Source of the DNA: CAWBUW01 sp963792075
GTDB taxonomy: Bacteria > Chloroflexota > Anaerolineae > Anaerolineales > UBA4823
Reading direction: 5' to 3'
NCBI GenBank assembly: GCA_963792075.1
Contig: CAWBUW010000012.1
Coordinates: 372,001 to 436,000 of the forward strand
DNA length: 64,000 nucleotides
In this document: piece by piece, positions 18,001 to 25,406 of the stretch
How positions within the stretch are numbered: position 1 is the first letter of the stretch
Layout: every line of letters begins with the position of its first letter
The notes under the pieces: model-generated
Databases searched by the model: none
What the model saw: only the letters and a program-made list of their open reading frames with translations
Told to the model about the DNA's origin: nothing
Program-made: the position numbers and the translations under genes

Positions 18001-18315
18001 GAGCGGCACGCCGGTAGCCTGCGGCAGCGGCTGGAAGCCTTGCGGCTGGGCCTGGCCTTCACTCAGGCGTATGGTCAGCTCGCCGCCGGCAGGCAGCGGC
18101 TCGATCCCACTTGAGGAGGTTGTGGTCGAACCGGTATCCACTGGGATCGTCACCGCGGGTCCTTTCCAGGGCAGGCCGGGTAAGTCCGGCAGTCCCGGGA
18201 GGCCTGGGAAAAGCTGGCGGAGGAGTAGAAAAACCCCCACACAAGCCAGCAAACCAAATACAGACAACAGCGCGCCCCAACGGACGCAAGATGATCGCTT
18301 TCGTGGTTCGGCCAT
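12100..18315 (-). CDS. Bacterial alpha-2-macroglobulin, thioester type
   Basis: A 2071-residue protein, typical of the large bacterial alpha-2-macroglobulins. The N-terminus has basic residues and a hydrophobic segment (WGALLSVFGLLACVGVFLLL), giving a membrane anchor or signal. A Pro/Thr-rich linker and a long series of beta-sandwich domains follow, including the MG2 type (VFDDRQMYKPGEELHLKGWM). The thioester motif is CSEQ, Cys1570 to Gln1573, in YPFECSEQLSSR; most bacterial members have CLEQ. An alpha-helical thioester domain (GGFPYWRRGFDS) and a receptor-like C-terminal domain complete it. Such proteins trap and covalently bind attacking proteases outside the cell. No penicillin-binding protein 1C gene, a frequent partner, is adjacent. 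Confidence 0.93.
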   Translation of the reverse strand: MAEPRKRSSCVRWGALLSVFGLLACVGVFLLLRQLFPGLPGLPDLPGLPWKGPAVTIPVDTGSTTTSSSGIEPLPAGGELTIRLSEGQAQPQGFQPLPQATGVPLSPEEVAQILARVPALTAEPADQVDFRLAQEPVPPPLTGETITESFPPAGPTVTSPPPGTQVTQTAPTGPLEVLRYAPEGEIPIAPFVQVTFNQPMMPLATVEDLAAKDVPVKLEPDLPGTWRWLGVKTLIFEYESDLIDRLPKSTEYRVTVPAGTKSVLGGELAQAVTWTFTMPTARLIASYPTGPSQPLEPIFYVAFDQRVDPAAVLKTIRAYAGSNALELVLASQADVEKDKQVSQMVKYAQEGRWLAFKSVEPLPTDTTINVTIGPGTPSAEGPLLTPDAQSYSFTTYAPLRIDDYGCSWYDNVCRPLTPFYIRFNNSLDTQAYTATLLTVQPEIPGANVNLYGNSIEIKGATKGQTTYTVIVDGDIQDVYGQKLGKDSRLTFKVGQAEPLLVGPNQPFITIDPQAKKPVFSVYTINYARLDVKIYAVQPSDWPGFKRYVREWQSSDTLPVMPGRLVFDDAIRPEAATDVLTQVDIDLSKYLDGPYGQFVVVVAPPQGLLQDKNEIFWRTILAWVQVTQIGLDAFNDPTEMVAWTTSLQDGAPLEGVTILAENGTEQAVTGADGIARFPIPSGATYLVARKGADQALLPRSNNTWGDDAWWVSSSLDNLRWYVFDDRQMYKPGEELHLKGWMRRVGSKQEGDVGLVSAAGAGITSVNYQVTDPQGNNVGGGQAEVNALGGFDFVFTLPTVVNLGSATLTLTAQGDLSGLDSPQFYHYFQIQEFRRPEFEVKARNETTGPYFAGGNAVLAVEAKYYAGGPLPNAEVTWQVTSSPSSYAPPNWPDFVFGTWEPWWWSYERYDYRAYGGSGGGTTETFIGKTDASGTHYLRLDFDGSSGPRPVSVLASATVMDVNRQAWGSMTSLLVHPADLYIGLRSERYFVERGTPLKVDFIVTDLDGKPVEDRPVQVTAARLEWDYSGGGWSEKEVDVQTCSLGSKLEPVTCTFETPLGGTYRITALVTDQAGRKNQSQFTRWVSGGQQPPARSVEMEKVTLIPDKEFYQPGDVAEILVQSPFSPAEGLLTVSRSGLLYTERFAITDGTATLHVPIEEQYIPNLNIQVDLNGAAPRLSDEGQPLPDVPKRPAYATASLNLSIPPRSRTLSLEIEPAAKELEPGQETTVAVTVHDANGKPVEGAELAVVVVDEAVLALTNYQLADPISVFYSDRPSAWDSIYSRASIVLVDPQALASDATQNKVLQSVEVPRAAAEAAQQPAAGAMSMPMATATASLADGAATPTTPIQVRVDFNPLATFAPAVHTDAEGKASIPVKLPDNLTRYRIMVVAVEDGNRFGSGEANLTARLPLMVRPSAPRFLNFGDRFELPVVLQNQTDEPMEVSVIVQASNLELVNAGPDGTAGMRLTVPARDRVEVRFPASTQRAGTVHLQIAAVSGAYADAATVQLPVYTPATTEAFATYGVVDEGAVIQPVEAPTGVFPQYGGLEINTSSTALQALTDAVLYLVAYPFECSEQLSSRILAVAALRDVLTAFEADGLPTPAEMEAAVTRDLERLKGMQNDDGGFPYWRRGFDSIPFNTIHVTHALYRAEQKGFTVPEEMKQPALEYLRNIENHYPAWYGQQTRWSLSAYALYVRNLMGDRDPQKAKALIQEASLEKLSLEATGWLWPVLQDAPGTETQLEAIRQYVNNHVVETAGAANFTTYYDDQTYLLLSSDRRTDAILLDALIADNPQSDLIPKLVNGLLAHRTRGRWGNTQENVFVLLALDRYFNTFESQTPDFVARIWLGNTYAGSHTYQGRTTERHETLIPMTYLVDETLGGGQTQNLILSKEGTGRLYYRLGLSYAPTNLTLEPLDMGFAVQRVYEAIDDPADVSKDGNGIWHIKAGARVRVRITMVATDRRYHVALVDPLPAGLEIVNPTLAVSGSTPQDPGSSKYGWWWWGTWYEHQNLRDERAEAFTSLLWDGVYEYTYIARATTPGTFVVPPAKAEEMYSPEVFGRSASDQVIVEDASTQK

Positions 18316-18435
18316 GGTAATACCCTCCGTGCAAAAGACGCCGAAGCGGTGATTTCAGTTCCGGGAATGACCGGGACAGTTCTATTATGGCACAGGCCGG
18401 GCAAAGAGTCTTGATAAAGCGCTGACAAAAACGCG

Positions 18436-19695
18436 TTACCCACCCAGCTCCACGACCAACGCGTCGTAATACGTACCCGCGCCGAAGCCATCCACAAGAA
18501 TATGCTGGCCCGGCTTCAACTCAGGTAGCTGGCGCAGGAAAGCGATCATGTTCGAAGCAGCGCTGACGTTGCCAAAATCGCTCAGCAGCCAGGGCATGGG
18601 GAACTGCACCCCCTCTTTGAGCAAGTTCTTCTCCAGCAGCTTATTAATCTTGTAGTTCGCATGATGCACAAGCGCCACGGCGATCTCACGGCTGGCACCC
18701 AGGTCATTCAGAGTTGACTGGTAGAGGCTGTACAGGTCGCGCACGACTTGAGCGCCGTTGCGCACAAAGAGCTTGACCATGCCCATGGGCCCGGCCATCA
18801 CCACCGAAGAACCATCCGCCGGCTCGTGCTGCCGCCCTGCAATGCGCAGGTGGGTTTCGCTCTCCTGCTGCACATCCAGCAGCGGCGCAGCCTCCACCCC
18901 AGCAGCGTTATAAGGATAGTCCATGCGCACTTGCAGCAAGCCCTCTTTATCGAAGTCCTCGTAAGATTTGCCTACCAGGAACTTGAGTGAGCGACCAGGG
19001 ATCAGGCCGATGATCCCTGCGCCGTTGCCAAACAACTGCCAGGCGTTTTTATCCCGCGAGGATTGTAATAGGCGGCTGAGACCTTCGATCCCACCGACCA
19101 ACACTTTCTTGCCCAACAGCCTGTCCGCCAGGCTGCCTGCGCCACGCGGCATGAAAGGCAATCGTGGGTTGAGCGCCAGGTTCAGCCCACCGACCGAGCC
19201 ATCACAGGCCTTATGAATACTGACTTTAAGCGCGTTGAGCGCGATGCCCGCTTTTTCACAGATCCGTTCGGTATAGTCCGGGCAGACCGGGCTGCTGGAG
19301 CCGACCAGCACAGCATCCACTTCGCCCGGCTGCCAGCCGTTGGCGAGCGAGGCCTGGCGCAAGAACTGTGCGCCGACTTCCACTTCCAGTGCGACTTGTT
19401 CATCCGGCGACAGAACGGGCACGTGATGGCGGTGCAAGAAGCCCAGCTCGTCCAGGTGCATGCGCTCGTTCTCACCCAGGGGCTCTCCCAGGCGGTCGGC
19501 GATCAACGTAAACAAAGTATCGTTATCGTAGCTCTCCCCCCAGGCGCCATATACGCCCGCCATCCCCACCTGCGGGCTGCGTACGGTTTCGAACCCAAGC
19601 GGGACCGGAATGCCCGCCGCGCCAGCCAATACCTGGCTGACCTGGACGCCCGGACGGTCAAAGAAAGACGGTTGTTTTTCTGGAGAAGTTTCCAT
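18436..19695 (-). CDS. FabH-like beta-ketoacyl synthase III family protein
   Basis: A 419-residue thiolase-fold enzyme. The catalytic triad is readable: Cys164 in KACDGSVGG, His344 in VHHANYKIN and Asn376 in DFGNVSAASN. This is the Cys-His-Asn set of KAS III enzymes. It is longer than FabH (about 320) because of N-terminal and central additions, so it could be a specialised ketoacyl synthase or HMG-CoA-synthase-like condensing enzyme. AGAGGTGATG precedes ATG 19695. It lies downstream of PlsC and lipid-kinase genes on the same strand, suggesting lipid synthesis. The substrate is not known. Confidence 0.75.
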   Translation of the reverse strand: METSPEKQPSFFDRPGVQVSQVLAGAAGIPVPLGFETVRSPQVGMAGVYGAWGESYDNDTLFTLIADRLGEPLGENERMHLDELGFLHRHHVPVLSPDEQVALEVEVGAQFLRQASLANGWQPGEVDAVLVGSSSPVCPDYTERICEKAGIALNALKVSIHKACDGSVGGLNLALNPRLPFMPRGAGSLADRLLGKKVLVGGIEGLSRLLQSSRDKNAWQLFGNGAGIIGLIPGRSLKFLVGKSYEDFDKEGLLQVRMDYPYNAAGVEAAPLLDVQQESETHLRIAGRQHEPADGSSVVMAGPMGMVKLFVRNGAQVVRDLYSLYQSTLNDLGASREIAVALVHHANYKINKLLEKNLLKEGVQFPMPWLLSDFGNVSAASNMIAFLRQLPELKPGQHILVDGFGAGTYYDALVVELGG

Positions 19696-19721
19696 AGATC
19701 ATCACCTCTAATTTCAATTGT

Positions 19722-19766
19722 TTTATACTTCTTTCCTGACGCTTCGCGTCAGGAAAGAAGTATAAA
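19722..19766. repeat. Perfect intergenic hairpin (21-bp arms, TTC loop)
   Basis: Arms 19722-19742 and 19746-19766 are exact complements. In the direction of transcription (minus) it ends 26 nt before ATG 19695, just ahead of the ribosome site. No T-run follows the stem on the minus strand. Confidence 0.9.
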
Positions 19767-19799
19767 GTTTAAATCTATAACCCCAAAGGTGAGAGATGG

Positions 19800-20480
19800 T
19801 CACATTCCGGGGGTAATTTCGTGCAGGTAATGGGCCGTGGGAGGGCAATCGGCGTACACGCCACGGTAAGCCTCCGGCAGTAGGTAGGCAAGCTGGCCCA
19901 TCAGCTCATCGGTCATGGCCTGGCGGACCTCGCGCGTTACAGGTTCACCGCCGGCGTCCAGGCGGTACAGGCTGCCCACGCGGATGTGGAACGGCGTCCG
20001 GCGTAGGCGGCGAATATTGTGGTATAAGGTCTCGCCACCCCAATACACCAACGGCAGGAGCGGTACCTGCGCATGCAGCGCCATCATCACCACCCCAGGG
20101 TGGCCTTTCTGCAACCGGCCATGGCCACTGCGCGTGCCTTCCGGTGCGATCGCCAGGATCTTGCCCTGCTCCAACGCCTTAAACCCCTGTTTCAGCGCGG
20201 CCATATCCGCCTCGCCGCGGTGCAGCGGAATCGCTTCGAAAAGGTTAAATAATGCCGCCAGCATGGGATTATCCCAGGTTTCTACTTTAGCAAAGCCAGT
20301 GACCGGGCGCGGCAGCAAATGGGTGAAGATCAGCGGCGTTTCCAAAAAATTGATATGGTTGCACACCAGAATCAACGGCCCCCGGGAGGGGATCTTTTGG
20401 AGCTGATCCTGCTCGACCTGGCAAAGCAAGCCTGTGATCCCCTTGAGGGAAGAAGCAACCAGCGTAAAAGCCAGGCTCAT
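19800..20480 (-). CDS. PlsC-type 1-acylglycerol-phosphate acyltransferase
   Basis: A 226-residue acyltransferase that would add an acyl chain to a lysophospholipid at the membrane. Block I reads NHINFLE, so the catalytic NHX4D motif has Glu in place of Asp. Block II lies around LFNLFEAIPLHRGE and block III is the phosphate-binding APEGTRS. PLLPLVYWGGE corresponds to the hydrophobic block IV. The length is normal. It stops 104 nt before the FabH-like gene and starts 16 nt after the lipid-kinase stop, so these genes probably form a phospholipid operon. The Asp-to-Glu change may weaken or alter activity. Confidence 0.85.
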   Translation of the reverse strand: MSLAFTLVASSLKGITGLLCQVEQDQLQKIPSRGPLILVCNHINFLETPLIFTHLLPRPVTGFAKVETWDNPMLAALFNLFEAIPLHRGEADMAALKQGFKALEQGKILAIAPEGTRSGHGRLQKGHPGVVMMALHAQVPLLPLVYWGGETLYHNIRRLRRTPFHIRVGSLYRLDAGGEPVTREVRQAMTDELMGQLAYLLPEAYRGVYADCPPTAHYLHEITPGM

Positions 20481-20496
20481 GAGTTTCTTTCTCCCT

Positions 20497-21423
20497 CTAT
20501 GCCAACGGAACGACCACTTCCAACATGGCAGGCAGGAGCGTTAGCTCCAGCCGCTGGCCCGCCTCGCACAAAGTCTCACCATCCGCGTGGGCGGGCAGCG
20601 TCCCCTGCAGCGCAGTGACCGTGAGGTAAGCCGCACGTTCCATGCGGACGGCCGGATGCCCGGCCTGGGTGCCCTTCATAAAGCGGGGGATCAACGCAAA
20701 GATCTCAGGGCGGCTGACCTGCCGGACCAGGCATAAGGAAAACGAGCCGTCATCCATCAGGCCTTCAGGCGCCATCATAAAGCCGCCGCCCATGCGCCGC
20801 CCGTTCATCACAGAGACCATCAGCGCAGGCATGGTCTGGCTCTGGCCGTCGATGTCAAGCTGCACCAAGGGGGCATGGAAATACAGGAACATGGTTTTCA
20901 ACGCGGCCACCAAGTAAGAAAGGACGCCAGATAAATTTTCTTGCTTTGCGGCCACAAAACCCACCACGGCATCAAAGCCAATCCCCACGCCGTTGCCGAA
21001 ATAACGCCCCTCTGGATAATCTCCCCCCTGGACGAAACCAACATCGATCCACTTACGCCGGCCGTTGGCCAGGACAGAACAGGCCAGCGCCAGGTCAGGA
21101 GGAATGCCGGCCCCAAAGCCAAAGTCGTTGCCGCGCCCGACCGGGATATACCCTAAAATGGCCTGTCCGGTACCGCTGCGCCGGACTTGCACCAGGCCGT
21201 TCAATACCTCGTTCAAGGTGCCATCCCCACCCGCAGCCACAACCACATCCCAGCCGGCCAGCGCGGCGTCCTTGGCTAACTGGATGGCATGCCCAGGAGC
21301 GGACGTGCGCACCATCTCGAAATCGAGTTCTAACGCCTGCAACTGCGCTGCAATCACAGGAAAGGCATGCTCGCCGCTGCCCTTACCGGCTGTGGGGTTT
21401 ACGATAACATAATAGCGTGTCAT
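20497..21423 (-). CDS. Diacylglycerol kinase-family lipid kinase (YegS/DgkB type)
   Basis: A 308-residue protein starting MTRYYVIVNPTAGKGSG, the N-terminal strand and loop of the DAGK catalytic family. VVVAAGGDGTLNEVLNGL carries the GGDGT nucleotide motif, and LGYIPVGRGNDFGFGAGI is the second conserved block. C-terminal beta-rich sequence (MPALMVSVMNGRRMGGGFMM, APEGLMDDGSFSL) completes the fold. It should phosphorylate diacylglycerol or a related lipid, feeding phosphatidate to the adjacent PlsC pathway. Confidence 0.9.
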   Translation of the reverse strand: MTRYYVIVNPTAGKGSGEHAFPVIAAQLQALELDFEMVRTSAPGHAIQLAKDAALAGWDVVVAAGGDGTLNEVLNGLVQVRRSGTGQAILGYIPVGRGNDFGFGAGIPPDLALACSVLANGRRKWIDVGFVQGGDYPEGRYFGNGVGIGFDAVVGFVAAKQENLSGVLSYLVAALKTMFLYFHAPLVQLDIDGQSQTMPALMVSVMNGRRMGGGFMMAPEGLMDDGSFSLCLVRQVSRPEIFALIPRFMKGTQAGHPAVRMERAAYLTVTALQGTLPAHADGETLCEAGQRLELTLLPAMLEVVVPLA

Positions 21424-21488
21424 AAGGGGAGTGGCACAATTTTACCAGTATTCAGGTGGATTTGTGGACAGCTTACCTGATTGCGGGT

Positions 21489-22431
21489 CTAAGAAAACCC
21501 CGCCAGGTGCACAAAGCGGCTCATCCCGGCTCGTTTGCGCACCTGGTAAACCTGCACGCCTGTATAACCTGCCTGCTGCAGCCAGGCGGACAGGTCCTGC
21601 TCTGCCAGGTACACCGCACGCGGCGCCAACTCGCACAGGTGCAAGAGCAGCGCGGGGAGGTGCACCCAATCCATCTCCTCTAACAGCCGCCCGTAGGGCA
21701 GGTCCGTCACGATCGCATCGGCGCGGCGAGTACATTCCAGCGCATTGGCCCGCTCTACCTGCGGAGGGTAATCGAAGTGCGCCAGGTTGCGCCGCGACAT
21801 CCCAACCATCTTAGGGTTCCAATCGACCCCAAACGCGGCGGCCCCCACTGCCTGCGCTTCGAGCAGGAGCGAGCCAGTGCCGCAGAAGGGATCGAGGATG
21901 GTTTGGGCCGGCGGTACCACCAGGTTGACCAACGCCCGCGCCAGGCGGGAGGGCAGCGAGCTGGAGGTGCGGTACGGCTTGGCGTCGTGCTGCTCGTATG
22001 AGCGCTGCGGCTCGGCCAGGATTTCGCCGAACCAGAACCGCTGCGCCTGCGCCACGATCAAAAAACGATGGCGCGGGGCGTCCAGATCAGGGCGCGCTTT
22101 CAGGGCATTCGCCAGGGCCAGAACGGCTGTGCTTTTACTCAACGATCGCTGCGCCAGGTTGAGCCATTCCACCCGGAAGCCATCCGCTTCCAGAGAGAGC
22201 AGGGAAACCTGGCGCGCCAGCTCCTCTACCGTGGGCGACTTCGGCCAGGCAGCAGGCCCCCAGGCGTATATACGCCGCGCGCCAGACGTGCTCCAGGGTC
22301 CGGCAGACTGCCACACCCTCTGTGTCCGGCTTACCCCCGGTCAGGTTGGCGCACTCCGCCGCAACCAACTGGTTCCCCTCCATGCGGGCGCAGATCACGC
22401 GCAGTTCTTGCTGCACGGCCGGACCGTTCAC
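21489..22431 (-). pseudogene. TRM11-like RNA guanine-N2 methyltransferase with a one-base frameshift
   Basis: GTG 22431 overlaps the EamA stop (GTGA). The first part reads VICARMEGNQLVAAECANLT and, further on, LEHVWRAAYIRLGACCLAEV. Removing one base from the GGG at 22233-22235 joins this to TVEELARQVSLLSLEADGFR and the catalytic half. That half contains ILDPFCGTGSLLLEA (SAM motif) and AIVTDLPYGRL, an (N/D)PPY-like motif of RNA N2-guanine methylases with Leu at the second position. The repaired protein is about 313 residues. Because both halves are well preserved, an error or very recent mutation is likely. Without repair only a protein from an internal start could be made. Confidence 0.75.
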
Positions 22432-23273
22432 AGGATCACCAACACGACCGCTCCCATGCAGGCGGCCAGGCCAAGCCACTGGCCGCGCGTCAAGTGTTCA
22501 TGTGTCAGCCGCGCCGCCAGGACCACCGTCACGGCAGGATAGAGCGAGGACAGCACCGCGGCCACATCCAGGCGGGTATACTGGGCTGCCAGCAGATAGA
22601 ACAGGTTGCCGCCGGCATCCAACACACCGGCCAACAGGGCGATGGGATTGTGCTGGGGGACAGGCAGCGGGTCTCGGCGCAATGTTACCAGGATGAGCGC
22701 CAATACCAAAGTCGTCATGCGGCAAACCAACAGCGGAGCGAAGATATGCCCTGGGCTTACCAAGCCGATCAAAATGAAAAAGCCGCCAAAGCCCACCCCG
22801 GCCACAAAACCATATGCCAGCCCGGCCCGGCGCAAGTGGTGAAAGGCCGGCTCCGTCTGGGATACCAGCCAGATGCCCAGCAGCGCCAACCCAAAGCCCA
22901 GCCACTGCAAAATGGTGGGCGGCTGGCTGCGGAAAAGCTCGAACACGACCGGTGCGCTTGCGCCGACGACTGCTGCCACCGGGGCGACCAGCGCCGCATT
23001 GCCAGACGATAACCCCCGGTACAGCGCGGCCAGGCCGAACGCTCCGCAAAGCCCGGCGCCAACCGCCCAGAAGAAATCCCACCCCACCGGGAGAGGCTCG
23101 CGCCACAGCAGCGTCAGCAGCAGCAGCGTTGCCCCCCCAGAAACGCCAGCCAGCACCAGCACTTGGTATGGGTTGATGCGCCGCGTGGCCCGTCCACCGC
23201 TGAAGTCCGCGCTGCCCCAGACCAAAGCCGAGATCAGGGCCAACAGGGGACCTAGTAAGGAAGATAAATTCAT
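22428..23273 (-). CDS. EamA/DMT-family transporter
   Basis: A 281-residue membrane protein with about ten hydrophobic segments in two homologous halves, the drug/metabolite transporter layout. The start MNLSSLLGPLLALISALVWG is typical of EamA proteins, and the second half opens at HLRRAGLAYGFVAGVGFGGF. Family members export amino acids or metabolites; the substrate is not predictable. Its stop overlaps the GTG of the RNA methyltransferase gene, giving translational coupling. It lies 24 nt after the CitE-like gene. Confidence 0.85.
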   Translation of the reverse strand: MNLSSLLGPLLALISALVWGSADFSGGRATRRINPYQVLVLAGVSGGATLLLLTLLWREPLPVGWDFFWAVGAGLCGAFGLAALYRGLSSGNAALVAPVAAVVGASAPVVFELFRSQPPTILQWLGFGLALLGIWLVSQTEPAFHHLRRAGLAYGFVAGVGFGGFFILIGLVSPGHIFAPLLVCRMTTLVLALILVTLRRDPLPVPQHNPIALLAGVLDAGGNLFYLLAAQYTRLDVAAVLSSLYPAVTVVLAARLTHEHLTRGQWLGLAACMGAVVLVIL

Positions 23274-23297
23274 AAGAAGAGCCGGTAACCCGCCAGG

Positions 23298-24188
23298 CTA
23301 CAAACCAGCCGCCTGGGCGCGCTCCAGTACACGCTGCGCAGCCTTGACCACTGGCATATCCACCATCTTGCCATCCAGGGCAAAAGCGCCGCGCCCTTCC
23401 TGTTGGTGAGCATTGAAGGCTTCCATTACCCGCCGGGCATGCGCGATCGCCTCCGGCCCAGGCGTAAAAGCCGCCTGCGCCGGTTCGACCTGCAGTGGAT
23501 GGATGATCTGCTTGCCCGCGAAGCCCATCTCGGCCCCCTGGCGGGCCTCCGCCTCCAGGCCGGCCCGGTTGCGGAAATCTACATACACCATATCAATCGC
23601 CTGCAAGTTGAATGCCGCGGCGTGGACCACGATGGCGCCGCGGGCGTAGAACACCTCAGTCCCCTGAGGCGTGCGCGTCATGCCGATGTCCCCCGCCAGG
23701 TCCTCGGCGCCAAAGATCACTGCCTGCAAGCGCGAGACAGAGGACTGCACCGACAGCACCTCGCGCAGGTACACCAATCCCAGGGCGGTCTCGATCTGGA
23801 CGAGCAGCGCCAGGCTGCCCGCTTGCCAGCCAAAGCGCTGCTCAGCCTGCGCCAGCTGGTCATTGACCCAATGCACCTGCTCGGGCGATTCCACTTTCGG
23901 CACCACGATCCCATCCGGGCGTGCCGGAGCGGGCCCACCAAACAAAGCTCCCAGGTCGTCCGCTTCCAGGCCGGAGCCGATGGCATTGATGCGCACCAGG
24001 CGCTCGGAGCGGCCAAAATCCAGCGTTTGCAGCGCGCCCAGGATCACCTGGCGAGCTTCAACCTTGCGGTTGAGCGCCACACCATCCTCCATGTCCAGAC
24101 AGGCGCAGTCCACGCCCAGCGCGGCGGCCTTGCTAATTTTGTGGATATCATCCCCTGGCATATACAGTAAAGCTCTACGAGCGCGCAT
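23298..24188 (-). CDS. CitE-like CoA-ester lyase (HpcH/HpaI family)
   Basis: A 296-residue TIM-barrel enzyme of the citrate lyase beta-subunit / malyl-CoA lyase group. Conserved blocks are RRALLYMPGDD, CACLDMEDGVALNRK (metal-binding acidic residues), GIVVPKVESPEQV, LLVQIETALGLVYL (IETA motif) and FGAEDLAGDIG. It cleaves or forms a CoA thioester such as malyl- or citramalyl-CoA. No citrate lyase alpha or gamma subunit is nearby, which argues for a stand-alone lyase. GGAG stands 5 nt before ATG 24188, directly behind a long hairpin. The GntR gene upstream may control it. Confidence 0.85.
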   Translation of the reverse strand: MRARRALLYMPGDDIHKISKAAALGVDCACLDMEDGVALNRKVEARQVILGALQTLDFGRSERLVRINAIGSGLEADDLGALFGGPAPARPDGIVVPKVESPEQVHWVNDQLAQAEQRFGWQAGSLALLVQIETALGLVYLREVLSVQSSVSRLQAVIFGAEDLAGDIGMTRTPQGTEVFYARGAIVVHAAAFNLQAIDMVYVDFRNRAGLEAEARQGAEMGFAGKQIIHPLQVEPAQAAFTPGPEAIAHARRVMEAFNAHQQEGRGAFALDGKMVDMPVVKAAQRVLERAQAAGL

Positions 24189-24205
24189 GTAATCTCCTCA
24201 TGAAG

Positions 24206-24250
24206 TATCCGTTGCGTGCTCCAGCAGCTTCACTGTTGGAGCACGCAACG
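24206..24250. repeat. Near-perfect intergenic hairpin (20-bp arms, one G-T pair)
   Basis: Arms 24206-24225 and 24231-24250 pair around the loop CTTCA with a single G-T. It fills most of the 67-nt gap between the GntR and CitE-like genes and ends 17 nt before ATG 24188, right at the ribosome site. It has no T-run. Confidence 0.88.
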
Positions 24251-24255
24251 GAGGG

Positions 24256-24909
24256 TTAATCCGTCTTCATCGCGCCGATCACACGCTGGCGGGCATTCTC
24301 GATATGCGCCAGCATGGCAGCGCGGGCTGCTTCGGGGTCGCGTTGGCGGAAGGCCGCCACAATAGCGCGGTGTTCTTCCAGCGATGGGCGGGTCTGGCGG
24401 TCGCGCTGCCAGGCCGCCAGGTTGAAACGCTCGGCGACGCGGTGCAGGTGCAGCAAATAGCGGCTCAGGTAACGGTTGCCGGTCGCCTGGGCCAGCAGGC
24501 GGTGGAACGCATAATCCAAGTCAGCCAGCGCGACAAACCCACCTTCCGTGGATGCCGCCTCGCTGCGCGCGAGCAAGCTTTCCAATTGAGCGAATTCCTC
24601 CGCTGACATGCGGCTGCAAGCCATGACCGCTGCCGGGCCGATCACCACGCCCATGGCGTCCATCACCTCGACAAAATCAAACAGGCTGAGCGGCATGACT
24701 ACAGCGCCGTGGTGCGGGATGATCTGCAGCAGCGATTGCTCCGCCAGGCGTTGGAAGGCCTCGCGCAGCGGCGTACGTCCCCAGCCATAACGGCTGATCA
24801 GAGCGGCTTCGCTGACCGCCAGGCCCGGTTCCAGCTCCAGGGACAGGATCAGGCGGCGCAACTCTTCTTCGACTTTGTCACTTTCACGGATTGCCGGTGG
24901 GTGGGACAC
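24256..24909 (-). CDS. GntR-family (FCD domain) transcriptional regulator
   Basis: A 217-residue regulator. The N-terminal winged helix includes EPGLAVSEAALISRYGWGRT and PLREAFQRLAEQSLLQIIPH. The C-terminal helical FCD ligand domain contains DLDYAFHRLLAQATGN and HRAIVAAFRQRDPEAA. FCD members bind small organic acids, usually through a metal. It heads the CitE-like, EamA and lipid gene series and probably controls at least the CitE-like gene and itself. Confidence 0.9.
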   Translation of the reverse strand: MSHPPAIRESDKVEEELRRLILSLELEPGLAVSEAALISRYGWGRTPLREAFQRLAEQSLLQIIPHHGAVVMPLSLFDFVEVMDAMGVVIGPAAVMACSRMSAEEFAQLESLLARSEAASTEGGFVALADLDYAFHRLLAQATGNRYLSRYLLHLHRVAERFNLAAWQRDRQTRPSLEEHRAIVAAFRQRDPEAARAAMLAHIENARQRVIGAMKTD

Positions 24910-24937
24910 AACGATCTCCTATCCAAATAACTGGGGG

Positions 24938-24949
24938 TAGTATACACTA
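24938..24949. promoter_or_regulatory. Operator-like dyad over a -10 box, upstream of the GntR gene
   Basis: TAGTATACACTA pairs at 10 of 12 positions and contains, on the minus strand, TATACT, which can serve as a -10 box. FCD-type GntR proteins bind short dyads with GT...AC half-sites. Its position 29 nt before the GntR start fits autoregulation. No good -35 box is visible. Confidence 0.4.
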
Positions 24950-25044
24950 ATTCCAACCACAGAGGCGGCCCCCAAAAAGAAGGTTTATTGGGAGTTGCCG
25001 TGACAGAGGGCAAATGTAGGGGATTGAGGCAGGTCTTAAAAGTG

Positions 25045-25081
25045 TTGACAGCGCAGAGTAATTGACTATAATTATAGTCAA
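25045..25081 (+). promoter_or_regulatory. Sigma-70 promoter with palindromic operator for the toxin-antitoxin operon
   Basis: TTGACA (25045-25050) and TATAAT (25067-25072) are both perfect consensus boxes 16 nt apart. The -10 box lies inside a perfect 20-bp palindrome, 25062-25081 (half-site TTGACTATAA). The toxin ATG follows at 25083. A palindrome centred on the -10 box is the expected place for repression by the toxin-antitoxin complex. Confidence 0.85.
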
Positions 25082-25082
25082 G

Positions 25083-25406
25083 ATGACATCCAAAGCTGCT
25101 TTTGAGATCATTTATGCGCCATCTATCAGGCAGCACTTGAGCGCGATTGAGCGCAGATATTACTTGTTGATTCGAAGCGCCATCGAAAACCACATCGCCT
25201 TTGAACCAGATCGGGAAACCCGCAACAAAAAACCTTTGAAGCGGCCAGTACAAAATGGGGCTCAGTGGGAATTACGCTGTGGACCCCACAACCGCTTTCG
25301 GATTTTTTACGCAGCAGACCGTGAGCGCAGAGAGGTGATCATCCTGGCAATTGGCGAAAAACAGGGCAGTCGTTTATTGATTGGTGGTGAGGAGGTAGAG
25401 TTATGA
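25083..25406 (+). CDS. RelE/ParE-family toxin
   Basis: A 107-residue basic protein with the small RelE/ParE fold pattern: FEIIYAPSIRQHLSAIERRY (strand and helix), NKKPLKRPVQNGAQWELRCG, NRFRIFYAADRERREVIILA and GEKQGSRLLIGGEEV. RelE-type toxins cut mRNA at the ribosome, and ParE-type toxins act on gyrase; the sequence does not settle which. ATG 25083 directly follows the promoter, leaving almost no leader. It overlaps the antitoxin gene by ATGA. The toxin-first order resembles HigBA rather than classical RelBE. Confidence 0.85.
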   Translation: MTSKAAFEIIYAPSIRQHLSAIERRYYLLIRSAIENHIAFEPDRETRNKKPLKRPVQNGAQWELRCGPHNRFRIFYAADRERREVIILAIGEKQGSRLLIGGEEVEL

